Assembly: GCA_942159475.1 (NCBI GenBank)
Contig: OW804096.1
Coordinates: 10,837,871-10,901,870 of the forward strand
DNA from: Sthenelais limicola
Taxonomy: Eukaryota > Annelida > Polychaeta > Phyllodocida > Sigalionidae
Length of the DNA stretch: 64,000 bases
Direction: 5' to 3'
Made by a program: the position numbers and the translations under genes. Numbering within the stretch: position 1 is the stretch's first letter; every line of letters starts with the position of its first letter. The notes below the pieces were generated by a model that was not told where the DNA came from, made no database searches, and saw only the letters and a program-made list of their open reading frames with translations. Shown in pieces: positions 11,579-22,636 of the stretch.

Positions 11579-11767
11579 TGGTCCTGGGTATGACCATAAA
11601 GTGCCTTTCTGTCTTTTTTTTCAGTCTCTCTCCCCCTTCTTCTCTATCTCTATTTCCTGGGTATGATCATAAACTGCCGACCTCTCAGCTCTCCCGCCCT
11701 TGATACAACCATATTAAATGTGATGATAAGGGCGTAAAGCAACCAACCTTACTCACCCACTCACTCC
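11579..11767 (+). mobile_element. SINE-like family C, copy 2
   Basis: Near full-length: head GGTCCTGGGTATGACCATAA, a CT-rich tract, core TTTCCTGGGTATGATCATAA, then GATAAGGGCGTAAAGCAACC and a (CACT)n tail. Confidence 0.8.
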
Positions 11768-11998
11768 ACCTCCCGGTATTAATTACTTTCTCGAACAAGT
11801 CCCGATTAAATTAATACATGGAAACTTAGGTTTTGGTTCACACAAACTCTGATTGCTTTATTGACACGTGCAATTATGTATTTTATAATTGTTGCCCATC
11901 AAGTCAATTGGGATAGGTACGATTCTTTTAAATGGGATAGCCTACTAATTTGCTGGATGCTATCACTACCACAATACTACCTTCTCTATTCTCTACTT

Positions 11999-12216
11999 GG
12001 GTCAGATTTTCAGAAAATGTACAATTGGCAGCTGTATACATTCATCAAATTACGCTAAATTATGCTGCAATTTGGCCAACACTAGGTAAACTTGAGTATA
12101 TTCTGCTTGATGTTTGATTAGGTTGAACTGTATTTTGAACTTTATTTTCGTCTGAAATTTGGGTTATTTGGGAAGATTGGTGAAGGCCAATTGTACTTTT
12201 TCTGAAAATCTGACCC
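11999..12216 (+). mobile_element. MITE family A, copy 7
   Basis: 218-bp copy with small internal deletions near CATTGATTCTAGCAATC and before the right terminus. Perfect duplication ACTT (11995-11998 and 12217-12220). Confidence 0.9.
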
Positions 12217-12491
12217 ACTTCTCTTTCCATTCACAACCCCCGTCTTCATTTTCTGCCTGCCTTTTCTGCTGAGCACACGTTCTCAAATCGGCCTCTATTT
12301 CCTTCATAAAGTCTTGATCATATGTAATATCAAATAATAAAACTTCAAAGTAATATGAGCATCTCCTAATTGTTATCATGTTATTTACTCTGTCTGTAAA
12401 ACTCTCTACCAATCCACCAAACCCTTTACTCATTATAATGAAGTTAGATACATTTTGCCAAATAACCCATACGGTCCAAATTGCATTCTAA

Positions 12492-12720
12492 GGGTCAGAT
12501 TTTCAGAAAATGTACAATTCACCAATCCCCTCAAATAACCCACATTTAAGACAAAAATGAGCTTCAAAATGTAGTTAAACATAATAGAACTGATGCTTTA
12601 AATCAATACGATACCAAATATACTCAGATATACCCAATATTCTTCATTTTTCAGCCTGATTTAGAAGAATTTCCTAAATGTGTAGAGCTGCCAATTGTAC
12701 ATTTTCTGAAGATCTGACCC
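12492..12720 (-). mobile_element. MITE family A, subfamily II, copy 8
   Basis: Both termini are present. Flanks CTAA and ATAA differ by one base. Subfamily II interior (ACTGATGCTTTAAATCAATA). Confidence 0.87.
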
Positions 12721-12851
12721 ATAAAAAGGATCATTGTCAGGCTGTAGGTTTGACGCCTACTTGATACCATTCTCTTTGTTGTGCTATAGTGGAGTCATAT
12801 CACACGCATATAAATAAACCAAATGCCGATGCTTATGCACCTGTTCCATAC

Positions 12852-13089
12852 AGGTCAGATTTTCAGAAAATGCACAATTCGCCTTCACTAATTTTCTCAA
12901 ATAACCCACATTTAAGAGAGAAATCAGCTACAAAATGTTATTTATCATGACAGAACTGATACTTTAAATCAATGTGATTCCAAATATACTCAGATATACC
13001 CCAAATTTATCATTTTTTGTTAGCAGAATTTAGCAGAATTTTCTAAATAAGTAAACCAGCTAATTGTACATTTTCTGAAAATCTGACCC
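12852..13089 (-). mobile_element. MITE family A, subfamily II, copy 9
   Basis: Starts AGGTCAGATTTTCAGAAAAT, ends AAAATCTGACCC. Perfect duplication ATAC (12848-12851 and 13090-13093). It lies only 131 bp from copy 8 in the same orientation. Confidence 0.9.
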
Positions 13090-13762
13090 ATACGTATCTG
13101 TATAGGCTACATCTAGCTCTTAATGCCAGCACATTCTGGAAGATTCACTAGAAAACAAGTTTTGGAAGATAGCATATTTTGCCATTTTATTACTATAATT
13201 AACAACAACAAATTTAAATCACCTTCAAAATAACATGATAACATGAAAATTGAAGTAATGCATTATTTTGTTCAATATCGTTTATATACAGCAAAACTAA
13301 TGTACATCAAAATGAAGTAACAATGATTAAATCTATCACCAAAATGTATTTATATATAAATTAAAATCATTCTTTCTGGTCTATACAAGTAGTGGTGGTA
13401 TGTGTTTCCGGATATTCTCTAAGGAATTCCACTTTTTATTATTTTTTAATTGTCCCATATACTCACCTGAGCTGCAGAGAGAAAGAAAGTTGAAGATTTA
13501 CAGTAAAAATAAGCAGCTGCTTCCCTGGAGAAATTCAGGAGAAACATGAGATGAATAAGAAGGGAGATAAAAGATTGTCCTTTGACACACCAAGCCAGAA
13601 GAGAAATATATGAATGTCAACTTTAGCTGGCAGGGACAAAATAGATTCTTTTACCGCCTGTCACTTCTGGATTTATTCACAGAATCTAAAATGTTTATTC
13701 CTCTCAAGAGGGTGTTACCATTCATGGTATCATTCATGAGGATCTAAAGTAGCGGAATAAAT
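13090..13762. other. Unannotated AT-rich stretch
   Basis: No recognised element. A run with several ACAT/TATATA motifs but no open frame or repeat match. Confidence 0.4.
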
Positions 13763-13990
13763 GGATCAGATTTTCAGAAAATGCACATTATTGGTAGCTG
13801 TACACATTGAGTAAATTCTGCTAAATGAGGCTGCAATTAGGTCAATACTAGGTGAATTCGGGTATATTCGGCATTGCATTGATTCTAGCAATCTGCTTGG
13901 TCAGGCTGAACTGTATTTTGAACTTTATTAGCGTCTTAAATTTAGGTTATTTGAGAAGATTGAATTGTACATTTTCTAAAAATCTGACCC
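13763..13990 (+). mobile_element. MITE family A, copy 10
   Basis: Left end GGATCAGATTTTCAGAAAAT, right end AAAAATCTGACCC. Perfect duplication AAAT (13759-13762 and 13991-13994). A short deletion before the right terminus removes the GGCGAAGT segment. Confidence 0.9.
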
Positions 13991-14226
13991 AAATACAGGA
14001 GCACACACTTCGTACAAGTTTGCGTACCTACGAGTCTGATATTCTAAGGAAGTAACAGCAACTAATTAGTTGTAGTATTAATAATGCATTTTATAATCTC
14101 AATGGGAACATTTTAAAGTAGGTTTGTTGGCCGTTCCCATCATAAGAATATGAGATGTAGTTCACTCTGAATAATGATGCAATGTTATAACAAATGCGTA
14201 TGTAATAATAAAGATTCATGGCATAG

Positions 14227-14389
14227 ATAGAACCTAATGAGAATGTGGTACGAGGGACACTATTGCACTGTCCGAGATGTTTGTATTTTTTTGTGGCCAA
14301 CAAGCCAATAGGTGAGTGGGTTACAACAAGACAAACATCAAGGACAGTGTAATAGTGTCCCGAGTACCACTTTTGAATTTAGGTTCTAT
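14227..14389. mobile_element. Single foldback element, about 163 bp
   Basis: Imperfect inverted repeat: left arm ATAGAACCTAATGAGAATGT followed by GGTACGAGGGACACTATTGC, right arm carrying the complement (ATAGTGTCCCGAGTACCAC ... TTAGGTTCTAT). Arms are about 55 bp around a 47-bp centre. TA dinucleotides lie at both edges. No second copy in the window. A MITE-like foldback is the likeliest reading. Confidence 0.65.
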
Positions 14390-15930
14390 ATTTATTCCCA
14401 TGTTAACTATGCTTACTTTATATGGCTATGTTTACTCGGGACAGGAAGTCATACCACCCGCCTGGAACTGGTGCAAATTACCACACTACTCCCTCCCATA
14501 CAAAATCAATAGAATGTGGTACATACATCAACGTGGAGTAAATCTTATTTCTACCCCACTGATTAAACTCATTCAATGTTCATAGCGATTGAGGAGACAG
14601 CTACCCCGACAGTAAGTCAGATAGGCTGAGTCATGATTCAGGAGCCTCATTTACCAAGAAATGCCAAATATTGCAGCTGTGTGGGGACGTCCACAGACAG
14701 AAGCATCCTAAAGTTACACAACCAAGAGCTCAGACAGAGCTTTGTTTGTCTGGTCTAACTTTCTGTACAGGAGCTAATGCAGGAATGGACGGGGAATGGG
14801 GGGTGCGGAGGGTGTTGGGTTTATCAGTGTATGGCAATGTCAAGTTAAATATTTTAGTACACCAAGTCCTATAGTTGGTAACCTGATAACTTCCCAGCGG
14901 TGATATTACTTTGATGGGGATGTGTGGAAGATGGAATTCCATTAAACCTCTCGAAATATGTCACCTCCTCATCAAAACAACAGCTGGGTTAGGATAGAGG
15001 AACTCAGATTCGGGGGACAGCTCCCCTTGTCTTATCATCACCCTCTCTGCCTCAGCCCTGATGGCGGTAAAACACAACACCATAGGCGGTGAGGTGTATC
15101 CGTATGTATCAGAATGGCGGGCCTGATTACCAAAAGAAGTGCTCCTCCCTCCCCTCAGCTTTGAACTTGGTCAGTTAAGAACTATACTGAAATGTATATA
15201 GAAGTTGAATATCATTTGATGCAAAAGACACATTAGTAATCATTGAACCAGGTATGAAACTTTAGTGTTATAAGGAGTTTTCCTAGCAGCACAACCAATT
15301 TCTCCAAATTTGTTTGTTTCTTTTGTATCTTATTGAAGGCAGATAATAGTAAATTGTTGCTTTCACCTACGCCACTTGCCACTTGTCACTATGTAATTGG
15401 TGCATAAGCAAATCTAACATGTTAAAAATACCTAATTGGATCATAATTGTAGTTCATTGGTTCACAACTAAACAACTTGTACAACTTCATTTTGTAAAAG
15501 GACATAGTGGGAAGTATTAACCTACCCCCCCCCCCCCATCCCCACCACCCCCACCCTGTGAAAACTGTTCCCATAACTGTTCTGCTTCCCTACACCATCC
15601 TAAACTTTCATATTAAAACTTCTGCTTATTTACCTCTAGTCCTGGAGAGTTCCTATCGGTATTTGTGCATCAGGTAAGAGGCTTGAAGGTCCCACCTGGC
15701 AACACACTGCTAAATAGCCAATAGCATGTCAGCATTTATTTGCTCCGGAGCTTTCATTTGATAACACCCACCCTCCCCTGCAACCATCCATCTTCCTAGG
15801 ATTCACAAGTCTGAAGGCTGGCATGAAATTGATTGGAAAGTTTTGTATCTTCAATAATGGATGCAGATTTATACTGTGTGACGCTCGTGAATGTAGCGTA
15901 ATAGGGGGATCTTACACCGTAAAGCCTAGA
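14390..15930. other. Unannotated stretch with a poly-C tract
   Basis: Contains a poly-C run at about 15525-15538 followed by C-rich sequence. Frames of 60-76 codons on both strands overlap one another and lack supporting signals. No recognised repeats before the SINE-like copy at 15931. Confidence 0.4.
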
Positions 15931-16120
15931 GTGAGTGAGTGAGATTGGTTGCTTTACGCCCTTATCAACACTTTGAAGTGTTATATCAAGGGCGGGAGAG
16001 CTGAGAGGGAGGCAGTTTATGGACATACCCAGGAAATAGAGATAGAGAAGAAGGGAGAGAGAGACAGAGAAAAGAGACAGAAAGGCCCTTTAAGGTCTTA
16101 CCCAGGACCAGGCACTTTAT
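15931..16120 (-). mobile_element. SINE-like family C, copy 3, with 12-bp target duplication
   Basis: The best-defined copy of this family. The 190-bp element runs from the (GAGT)n end (3' tail on the minus strand) to the 5' head near CCAGGACCAGGCACTTTAT. It is flanked by a 12-bp direct repeat GTAAAGCCTAGA at 15919-15930 and 16121-16132. A long duplication of this kind is the signature of LINE-mediated retroposition, so the family is a SINE-like retroposon and not a DNA transposon. No clear tRNA-type box A/B is visible, so the head origin is unknown. Confidence 0.85.
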
Positions 16121-16370
16121 GTAAAGCCTAGAATCCACGTAGCAAGCAAACTACAGGGCGTTCTGGATGTTTAAATTGAGCGTCAATCTGGATGCCCATA
16201 AAATCACTGGTTACAGACGCCAGAGTAACTTTCATTGCAAATCCAATGATCCATGCAAAACCTATTCACAGTCCACGATCAGTAGCATCTAGTCTCTTAT
16301 AATACTGAATATCTGAATATTTGGTTGCAAAATAAATGAATTAAAGGGAATTGCTGAATATATGGTGTTA

Positions 16371-16464
16371 TTGCGATGTCAATGTGTCTCATTATTGCGA
16401 TGTCAATTTGCCTCATTATTGCGATGTCAATGTGTCTCATTATTGCGATGTCAATGTGTCATGT
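16371..16464. repeat. 24-bp tandem repeat, nearly four units
   Basis: Units read TATTGCGATGTCAATGTGTC plus TCAT, with one unit carrying TTTGCC in place of TGTGTC. The last unit is incomplete. Because 24 is a multiple of three it reads open as M-C-L-I-I-A-M-S repeats, which I take as accidental. Confidence 0.9.
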
Positions 16465-16738
16465 CAATGGCGATAGGGCTTTTAAACCGCCTAGTGGATC
16501 CCCAGCTTTAAGCGTCTGCATGAAGACCCCACTCATCCAGACACCTCGCTATTATGGACAGTTGGTGCCAGTCCATTCATTGTAACTGCTTGATGCTTCA
16601 GGCTACTGAATATTAAATAGGTTTATTGAGGTTTATTGAGAAGGACGTTACAACAAATTTGAAAGACAAATTATAGTATATATAGGTTGTATCTTACAAT
16701 GTCTATAATTCTACAGCAAACTCTAAGATGCATATTAT

Positions 16739-16954
16739 GGGTCAGGTTTTCAGAAAATGTACAATTCACCTTCGCAAATCTTCTCAAATAACCCAAATTC
16801 CAGACGAAAATAAAGTTCCAAACACAGTTCAACCTAACCAAACAGATTGCTAGAATCAATGCAATGCCGAATATTCTCGAATTTACCTAGTATTGGCCAA
16901 ATTGCAGCCTACTTTAGCAGATTTTACTAAATACTTTTTCTGAAAATCTGACCA
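16739..16954 (-). mobile_element. MITE family A, copy 11
   Basis: Left terminus GGGTCAGGTTTTCAGAAAAT. The right side has lost the GTGTACAGCTGCCAATTGTA segment, joining TTTACTAAATA directly to the terminal CTTTTTCTGAAAATCTGACC. Target duplication not recognisable. Confidence 0.85.
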
Positions 16955-17210
16955 ATCTTATGTAACGTATAATTATTATATATATGGATCTGAACAAATT
17001 ATTGTGACATTTTCTCCTTAAATCTTAGTTAATTTTAATCATCTTATATCATTTCTAGTCACCTTCCCTTTATAATTCAGCGATTTGTAAACATGTCTCT
17101 TAATAAAAATAGTTTCCCCCAGCTCCGCCTCCTCTCTTAAGAGCAATGTTCAGTAGAGCTGATACTTGACTGTATTATTTATGTCTCCACCAGAAATGAA
17201 TGTTCTCAAG

Positions 17211-17292
17211 GACATGTTAATTAGTGACGATAAGACTTGCAAGAATCAATTAATGATCGTTAGTAAGTCTTATCGTCAATAATTAACAGGTC
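17211..17292. repeat. Short inverted repeat, about 82 bp
   Basis: Left arm GACATGTTAATTAGTGACGA then TAAGACTTGC; right arm GTAAGTCTTATCGTCAATAA then TTAACAGGTC. Arms of about 30 bp, loop of about 22 bp. A single copy, so it could be a small MITE or a local hairpin. Confidence 0.6.
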
Positions 17293-17420
17293 TGTGAGAG
17301 TAAGTTTAGCTCCTTGATGAATAAATGAAGGACTGTGAGAGACCCTTGTGCACTTAAGCCTTTAAGTAAGTGCGGGTATGTGAGGCCGGTTGTATAGACC
17401 TGTAAAGTTGGCAGCTGTAT

Positions 17421-17655
17421 GGGTCAGATTTTCAGAAAATGTACAATTCAACTTCGCCAATTCTCTCAAATAACCCAAATTTCAGACATAAATAAAGTTC
17501 AAAATACAGTTTAACCTAGCCAAACCGATTGCTAGAATCAAAGCAATGCCACATATACTCAAATTTATCTAGTATTGACCAAATTGCAGCCTATTTTAGC
17601 AGAATTTACTGAATGTGTAGAGCTGCCAATTGTACATTTTCTGAATATCTGACCC
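17421..17655 (-). mobile_element. MITE family A, copy 12
   Basis: A 235-bp subfamily I copy with both termini. Flanks are GTAT and ATAC, which are mutually complementary and not direct copies. Confidence 0.88.
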
Positions 17656-17860
17656 ATACATTTTATCGTATCACAATAGTTTTATTTCTATACTGTTCAC
17701 ATGGCGACAGGAAAAAGGATATTGTGTAGACACAACTCCTCCAGGTTCTCCCTGGGTAATGTTGTTTAAATATGAATGTTTTATCAGTTGGTGCCGATGT
17801 ATATCGTTTTGATTTTGTCATTTTGCTTCTACTAGTAACATGCATTCATAATGCTAAGTT

Positions 17861-18043
17861 TACATTCAGTAAATGCTGATGAATTAGGCTGTATTATCAC
17901 CAGGAATAGGTAAATTTGAGTACATCTGGTATACCTTTGGTTTAAAACAGATGATGGGTTATATTGAACTGTATTTTGATCCTCATTTTTGTCTTAAATT
18001 GATTTATTTGATAACATTGCCGAAGACAAGTTGTACATTTTCA
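17861..18043 (+). mobile_element. MITE family A relic, copy 13
   Basis: Diverged remnant recognisable from ATTCAGTAAATGCTGATGAA (compare TTTAGTAAATTCTGCTAAAT), the TTGAACTGTATTTTGATC centre and TTGTACATTTTC. Instead of CTGAAAATCTGACCC the right end reads AGGGGACTTCATCC, similar to copy 22. Confidence 0.6.
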
Positions 18044-18254
18044 GGGGACTTCATCCGTGAATGCATATAAGACTAATTACATCAGGAAGACTAATGATGT
18101 CTAATTACCAGGCCAAAGACCCCTGTTAATTAAAGCTCACTCTAAGTGACGAATTAGTTGCCAAGCTATGGAAAAATACAGGAGATACTATTTAAAGCTA
18201 ATGAACACCCTTAAGTGCTAAGGAAGACCTATTTAAAGCGATGTAGATTCAATA

Positions 18255-18365
18255 AAGGGCCTAGTCCACCAAGCCGATGCTCATGCGATTTTGCGCCGCA
18301 GAGGACTGTTTTGCACTAAATTCTGTGAAAATCGCATGAGAATCGGCTTAGTGGACAAGGCCCTT
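18255..18365 (+). mobile_element. Foldback MITE family E, copy 2
   Basis: About 111 bp: AAGGGCCTAGTCCACCAAGC ... complement ending GGCTTAGTGGACAAGGCCCTT. The loop contains GAGGACTGTTTTGCACTAAA. TA-rich flanks. Confidence 0.85.
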
Positions 18366-18683
18366 TAGTTGGAGAAAACTAGAAGAAATTAGCCATTCAA
18401 AGGTAGGTAATTTTTTCCACGGGTTTGTTTGTTTGTTTATCTTTTATTTCAGTAAGCTCACACTTTACATTGCTATTCTCTGCTTATGATTATAAGTTAC
18501 ATGGAAAATAATAGAAAATACCAGAGATCTACAAGATCAAATTAACAAATAATAACATCAATATTAGACTACTATTCCATCAGAGATAATATTAACCTAT
18601 AAAATATTTTTGGTATTTATCAGTGGGAATTAAAGATGATACAATGATACCTAGTGGTAGGTCTCAAGAACTAAATAATATTT
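18366..18683. other. Unannotated stretch
   Basis: Contains a (GTTT)n run at about 18421-18438 that could be the reverse complement of a retroposon tail. No other recognisable feature. Confidence 0.35.
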
Positions 18684-18918
18684 GGGTCACATTTTCAGAA
18701 AATGTACAATTTGTTTCCACCAATCCTCTCAAATAACCCCTATTTAAGACAGAAACCAGCTTCAAAATGCAGTTTAACATAACAAAACTGATACTTTAAA
18801 TCGATGTGATACCAAATATACTCAGATATACCCGGTATTCCTCATTTTTCAGCCTAATTTAGGAGAATTTCCTAAACGTGTAGAGCTGCCAATTGTCCAT
18901 TTTCTGAACATCTGACCG
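18684..18918 (-). mobile_element. MITE family A, subfamily II, copy 14
   Basis: GGGTCACATTTTCAGAAAAT left, ACATCTGACCG right. Perfect duplication ATTT (18680-18683 and 18919-18922). Confidence 0.9.
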
Positions 18919-19401
18919 ATTTACCTCTATCATTGGTCAATGATTCATGGAGGCTACAATTAATGGTCCCATTTTTAGCTCCCTCCATTTGCTGCAGCCA
19001 TCCAACAGCTCAGAAGCACTTAGATATTAGTATAATATTGACAGTGTGAGCCAACTCATACCCCTATATCTCTCTCTAAGTTATATCCGCACCTCCACCA
19101 GACTCATAGGTGCTAGTCTAATGTGTCAGACTTTATGCCCCTTCAGCCTACATCGGGGATGAAAATATGAGATTTAGTTTTTGACATGGTACCCCTTCAT
19201 AGTACTTCTTTATATTTGATTTTGCTGTTAGAGACTACTATAACTATAAGCTAAGGGTATATATACCTGTTATGATATAATAATGTGTATATTTCTATTA
19301 CAATGTCAGACAAATATCAACAAAATCAGATATTACTGAATATATGCGTGATAATTTGCTAGCTACATTCTTTGTCATGCTCACCAATTGGGATTTGATG
19401 T

Positions 19402-19522
19402 CAGTTTAAGCCAGTTTAAGCCAGTTTAAGCCAGTTTAAGCCAGTTTAAACCAGTTTAAACCAGTTTCAACCAGTTTAAACCAGTTTAAACCAGTTTCAA
19501 CCAGTTTAAGCCAGTTTACCAG
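19402..19522. repeat. 10-bp tandem repeat, about 12 units
   Basis: Units are CCAGTTTAAG, CCAGTTTAAA and CCAGTTTCAA. The variants are ordered: four AAG units, then mixed AAA/CAA, then AAG again, as expected for local slippage or unequal exchange. Confidence 0.95.
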
Positions 19523-19683
19523 TCAATGGCCTAATCTGGTTGTGTGCTGCGCAGTGACCATACAGTCCATGTGCAAATGAAAAATGCAGTTAATCATTTA
19601 AATTATTAGTAGGGTATACTAATATACAACCGTGACTGGTTATTGCAACTGTTGTACAACTGGAATAAAGACCCTTACAGACA

Positions 19684-19863
19684 TGGTCCTGGCCAAGACC
19701 ATAAAGTGCCTTTCTGTCTCTTTCTCTGTCTCTCTCCCTTCTTCTCTATCTCTATTTCTTGGGTAAGAGCATTAACTACCTCCTCTCAGCTCTCCCGCCC
19801 TTGATGTAACCATATTAAATGTGTTGATAAGGACGTAAAGCAACTAATCTCACTCACTCACTC
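19684..19863 (+). mobile_element. SINE-like family C, copy 4
   Basis: Head TGGTCCTGGCCAAGACCATA, CT-rich tract, core TATTTCTTGGGTAAGAGCAT, GATAAGGACGTAAAGCAACT, (CACT)n tail. Slightly diverged. Confidence 0.8.
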
Positions 19864-20070
19864 GCCTTACAGACATGCTGCATTGACTACCAAATAACTG
19901 GAGATTGTACCCATTGAGTCCAACCATCTATAGATATAAAATGAACACAGGCATGGAAGTTGATAGACGTGAGAGGGGGCGGAGCCTGTAACTATGAGCT
20001 ATATCCTTCCCTCTGCCTCCTATAGCTCCACTAGTCTCAAACAACCTTAGGACAAACTTCCTCAGTCCGC

Positions 20071-20246
20071 CCAGGTCCTTATAAAGTGCCTTTCTGTCTC
20101 TTTTTCTCTGTCTCTGTCTCTCTTCTTCTCTATCTCTATTTCCTGGGTATGATCATAAACTGCCTCCCTCTCAGCTCTCCCAAACTTGATATAACCTGCA
20201 ATGTGTTGATAAGGGCGTAAACCAATCTCACACACTCACTCACTCC
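20071..20246 (+). mobile_element. SINE-like family C, copy 5
   Basis: Lies about 200 bp after copy 4 in the same orientation. Head is CCCAGGTCCTTATAAAGTGC (a few bases lost), core TTTCCTGGGTATGATCATAA, tail (CACT)n. Confidence 0.8.
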
Positions 20247-20337
20247 CAGGTTGTCCCATCAGACACTTTAGTCCTTCAACTCTTCTTCTACTATATATTT
20301 CCCTGCCTTTCTTATCTCCTTGTATTCATCTGCAGTC

Positions 20338-20560
20338 CTTCAAACCCCCCGGGCCCCGTTGCACCCTCATCCAGTTTCCTCCAGCCCCCAGCCCCCAGCC
20401 GCCAGTCGCTCAGCCCCCAGGCACCAGCCGCCAGTCTCTCAGCCCTCAGCCACAGCCCCACTCTCTCAGCCCCCCGGCCCCAGCCCCCAGCCCTCAGCCC
20501 CCAGCCCTCAGCCCCCAGCCCTCAGCCCCCAGCCCCCACTCTCTCAGCCTGAAACCATGA
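20338..20560. repeat. C-rich low-complexity tract (CAGCCCC-like)
   Basis: Irregular runs of CAGCCCCCAGCC and CTCAGCCCCCAGCC. It creates an open frame rich in Pro, Ser and Gln on the + strand, which follows from the repeat unit and is not evidence of a protein. Confidence 0.85.
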
Positions 20561-20640
20561 ACTTATCACTCCCTCCTGTCCAATGCTGAATGGCAATAAC
20601 AACTTAATGATCACACCTTAGATCCTCTAGCTCCATTTAA

Positions 20641-21215
20641 TACTCTCCAGACCATGCAGAGGTAATATCCACAGCCCACATCAGCCCCCTCTCAGAGACA
20701 ACCCTTCAGTACCCCTCAGCCCACACAGAGGTAATAACACCAGCCCACATCAGCCCCCTCTCAGAGACAACCCTTCAGTACCCCTCAGACCATACAGAGG
20801 TAATATCCACAGGCCACATCAGCCCCCTCTCAGAGACAACCCTTCAGTACCCCTCAGACCATACAGAGTTAATAACACCAGCCCACATCAGCCCCTCTCA
20901 GAGACAACCCTTCAGTACCCCTCAGCCCACACAGAGGTAATATCACCAGCCCACTTCAGCCCCATCTCAGAGACAACCCCATTCAGTACCACTCAGACCA
21001 TACAGAGACAATAACACCAGCCCACTTCAGCCCCATCTCAGAGACAACCCTTCAGTACCCCTCAGTCCATACAGAGGCAATAACACCAGCCCACATCAGC
21101 CCCCTCCCAGAGACAGCCCCATTTATTTCCCCCCAACCCACACAGAGGTAATAACACCAGCCCACATCAGCCCCCTCTCAGAGACAGCCCCATTCAGTAC
21201 CCCTCAGCCCTTAGT
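20641..21215. repeat. 69-bp minisatellite, about 8 units
   Basis: Unit runs CAGCCCACATCAGCCCCCTC, TCAGAGACAACCCTTCAGTA, CCCCTCAGACCATACAGAGG, TAATAACAC. Units vary at CCATAC/CCCACAC, ATAACAC/ATCCAC and ACAACCC/ACAGCCCC. The first and last units are degenerate; scattered single motifs persist to about 21560 (TCTCTCAGAGACAGCATCC). Confidence 0.9.
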
Positions 21216-21751
21216 CCCTGTTTGTTGGGATGGGGGTGTTGTAGGCGCACAGACCAAGCTAAGTTATAGGCGTACAGGCAGAGCCTACTAGTGTTGGACA
21301 TTTGGTTCCGGCCTACCGTTCACAGTTTATGGCTTTCCATTGGTTCATTTTGCTTTGAAATCATTTATAATTTGTTGTTAATGACAGTAACATTCCAACA
21401 AATGGGGACTAAATACGTTAGATCAATACCTCGGCTTCGCCTTGGTGTTGTTCCATGGACGCATAGACCCGACCTAAGCAACACAACCTTATGTTCTAAC
21501 AGCTCAATATCAGCCCTCTCTCAGAGACAGCATCCCCTAGATAGCCCCTTAGACCCTCATCTCACTCAGTAACTGATCCCCATTCCTCCCATCTAACCTC
21601 CCGCACACCCATTAACAAGACATCAAAGCTACCCATGATGCCACCATTAATGCATCTTCATTTGTCTGATGGAAGTCTGAGCCAGACATGGAGAATGGAG
21701 GTAGTAGTGCAGTACATGTGTTGGAGGTCGAGCTGTATGGTGCTATTATTT

Positions 21752-22160
21752 GTGATCGGTTTTAGGAAAATAAGTCATAAGTCGCAAAATTTGGATTTTG
21801 AGATATCTCCATATTTGAAAAGAGGAGATCAAGCTGATTCCAATGATAGTAAACACTAGGACACCTAATAAGTGTTTCAATATGTTAAGTTTGATATTTT
21901 TATTTTTGAAAAAAATAAGTCTGCAATATTTCTGGATGGGTAATTACCAGTAAAGTAACTAAATATACACCATATGAAGGCCTTCAAAACGGAAGGATAT
22001 ATTTCATACAATGTCCTGAAATTTGTTACATAGATTTATATGACTATAAGTGCTAAATCCCCTAAAAATCAGAAGATATGAATAAAAAAATCTTGTGAAT
22101 GAAACACTTTGAAAAATATCAATTTTGCGACTTGTGACTCATTTCCCTTAAACTCATCAC
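21752..22160 (+). mobile_element. MITE family B, copy 3 (full length)
   Basis: 409 bp. Left GTGATCGGTTTTAGGAAAAT, right TGACTCATTTCCCTTAAACTCATCAC. Perfect 4-bp duplication ATTT (21748-21751 and 22161-22164). The centre carries TTTGATATTTTTATTTTTGA plus an A run. No ORF of note, so non-autonomous. Confidence 0.9.
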
Positions 22161-22401
22161 ATTTGTGTATGTGAGGCATGTGAGGTGAATTGCTATCTGC
22201 TACAACATACTTATGATCAAATATTTGTAATTCATTTGCCCGATTGATTATCAGCAATTCAAATTTATTAAGGTGTGACACATGTGCTAGGTTATTTAAT
22301 TATTAAATTGTCCTTCAACTTCATTGTCCTTGAAATAAATCTTCAGTGCCAATGTCTAGAATTGTAACTCTCAAGGCGGATGGATCTCTCTACCATTATA
22401 T

Positions 22402-22636
22402 GGGTCAGATTTTCAGAAAATGTACAATTGGCAGCTCTACATATTTAGGAAAATCTGCTAAATTAGACTGAAAAAGGGCCAATACTAGGTAAATTTGAGT
22501 ATATTTGGCATTGCATTGATTCTAGCAATCGGTTGGGTTAGGTTGTACTGTATTTTGAACTTTATTTTCCTCTGAAATTTGGGTTATTTGAGAGTCTTTG
22601 TGACGGCGAATTGTACATTTTCTGAAAATCTGACCC
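22402..22636 (+). mobile_element. MITE family A, copy 15
   Basis: 235 bp with both termini and perfect duplication ATAT (22398-22401 and 22637-22640). Interior partly mixed between subfamilies (GGAAAATCTGCTAAATTAGA). Confidence 0.92.

Noticed and set aside
19402..19522. Regular short repeats resembling a CRISPR array
   Set aside because: Units are contiguous 10-mers without spacers, and the window is eukaryotic. The same applies to 16371-16464 and 20641-21215.
20320..20589. Pro/Ser/Gln-rich 89-codon open frame
   Set aside because: It lies within a C-rich low-complexity tract; its composition follows from the repeat. No start context, splice site or homology.
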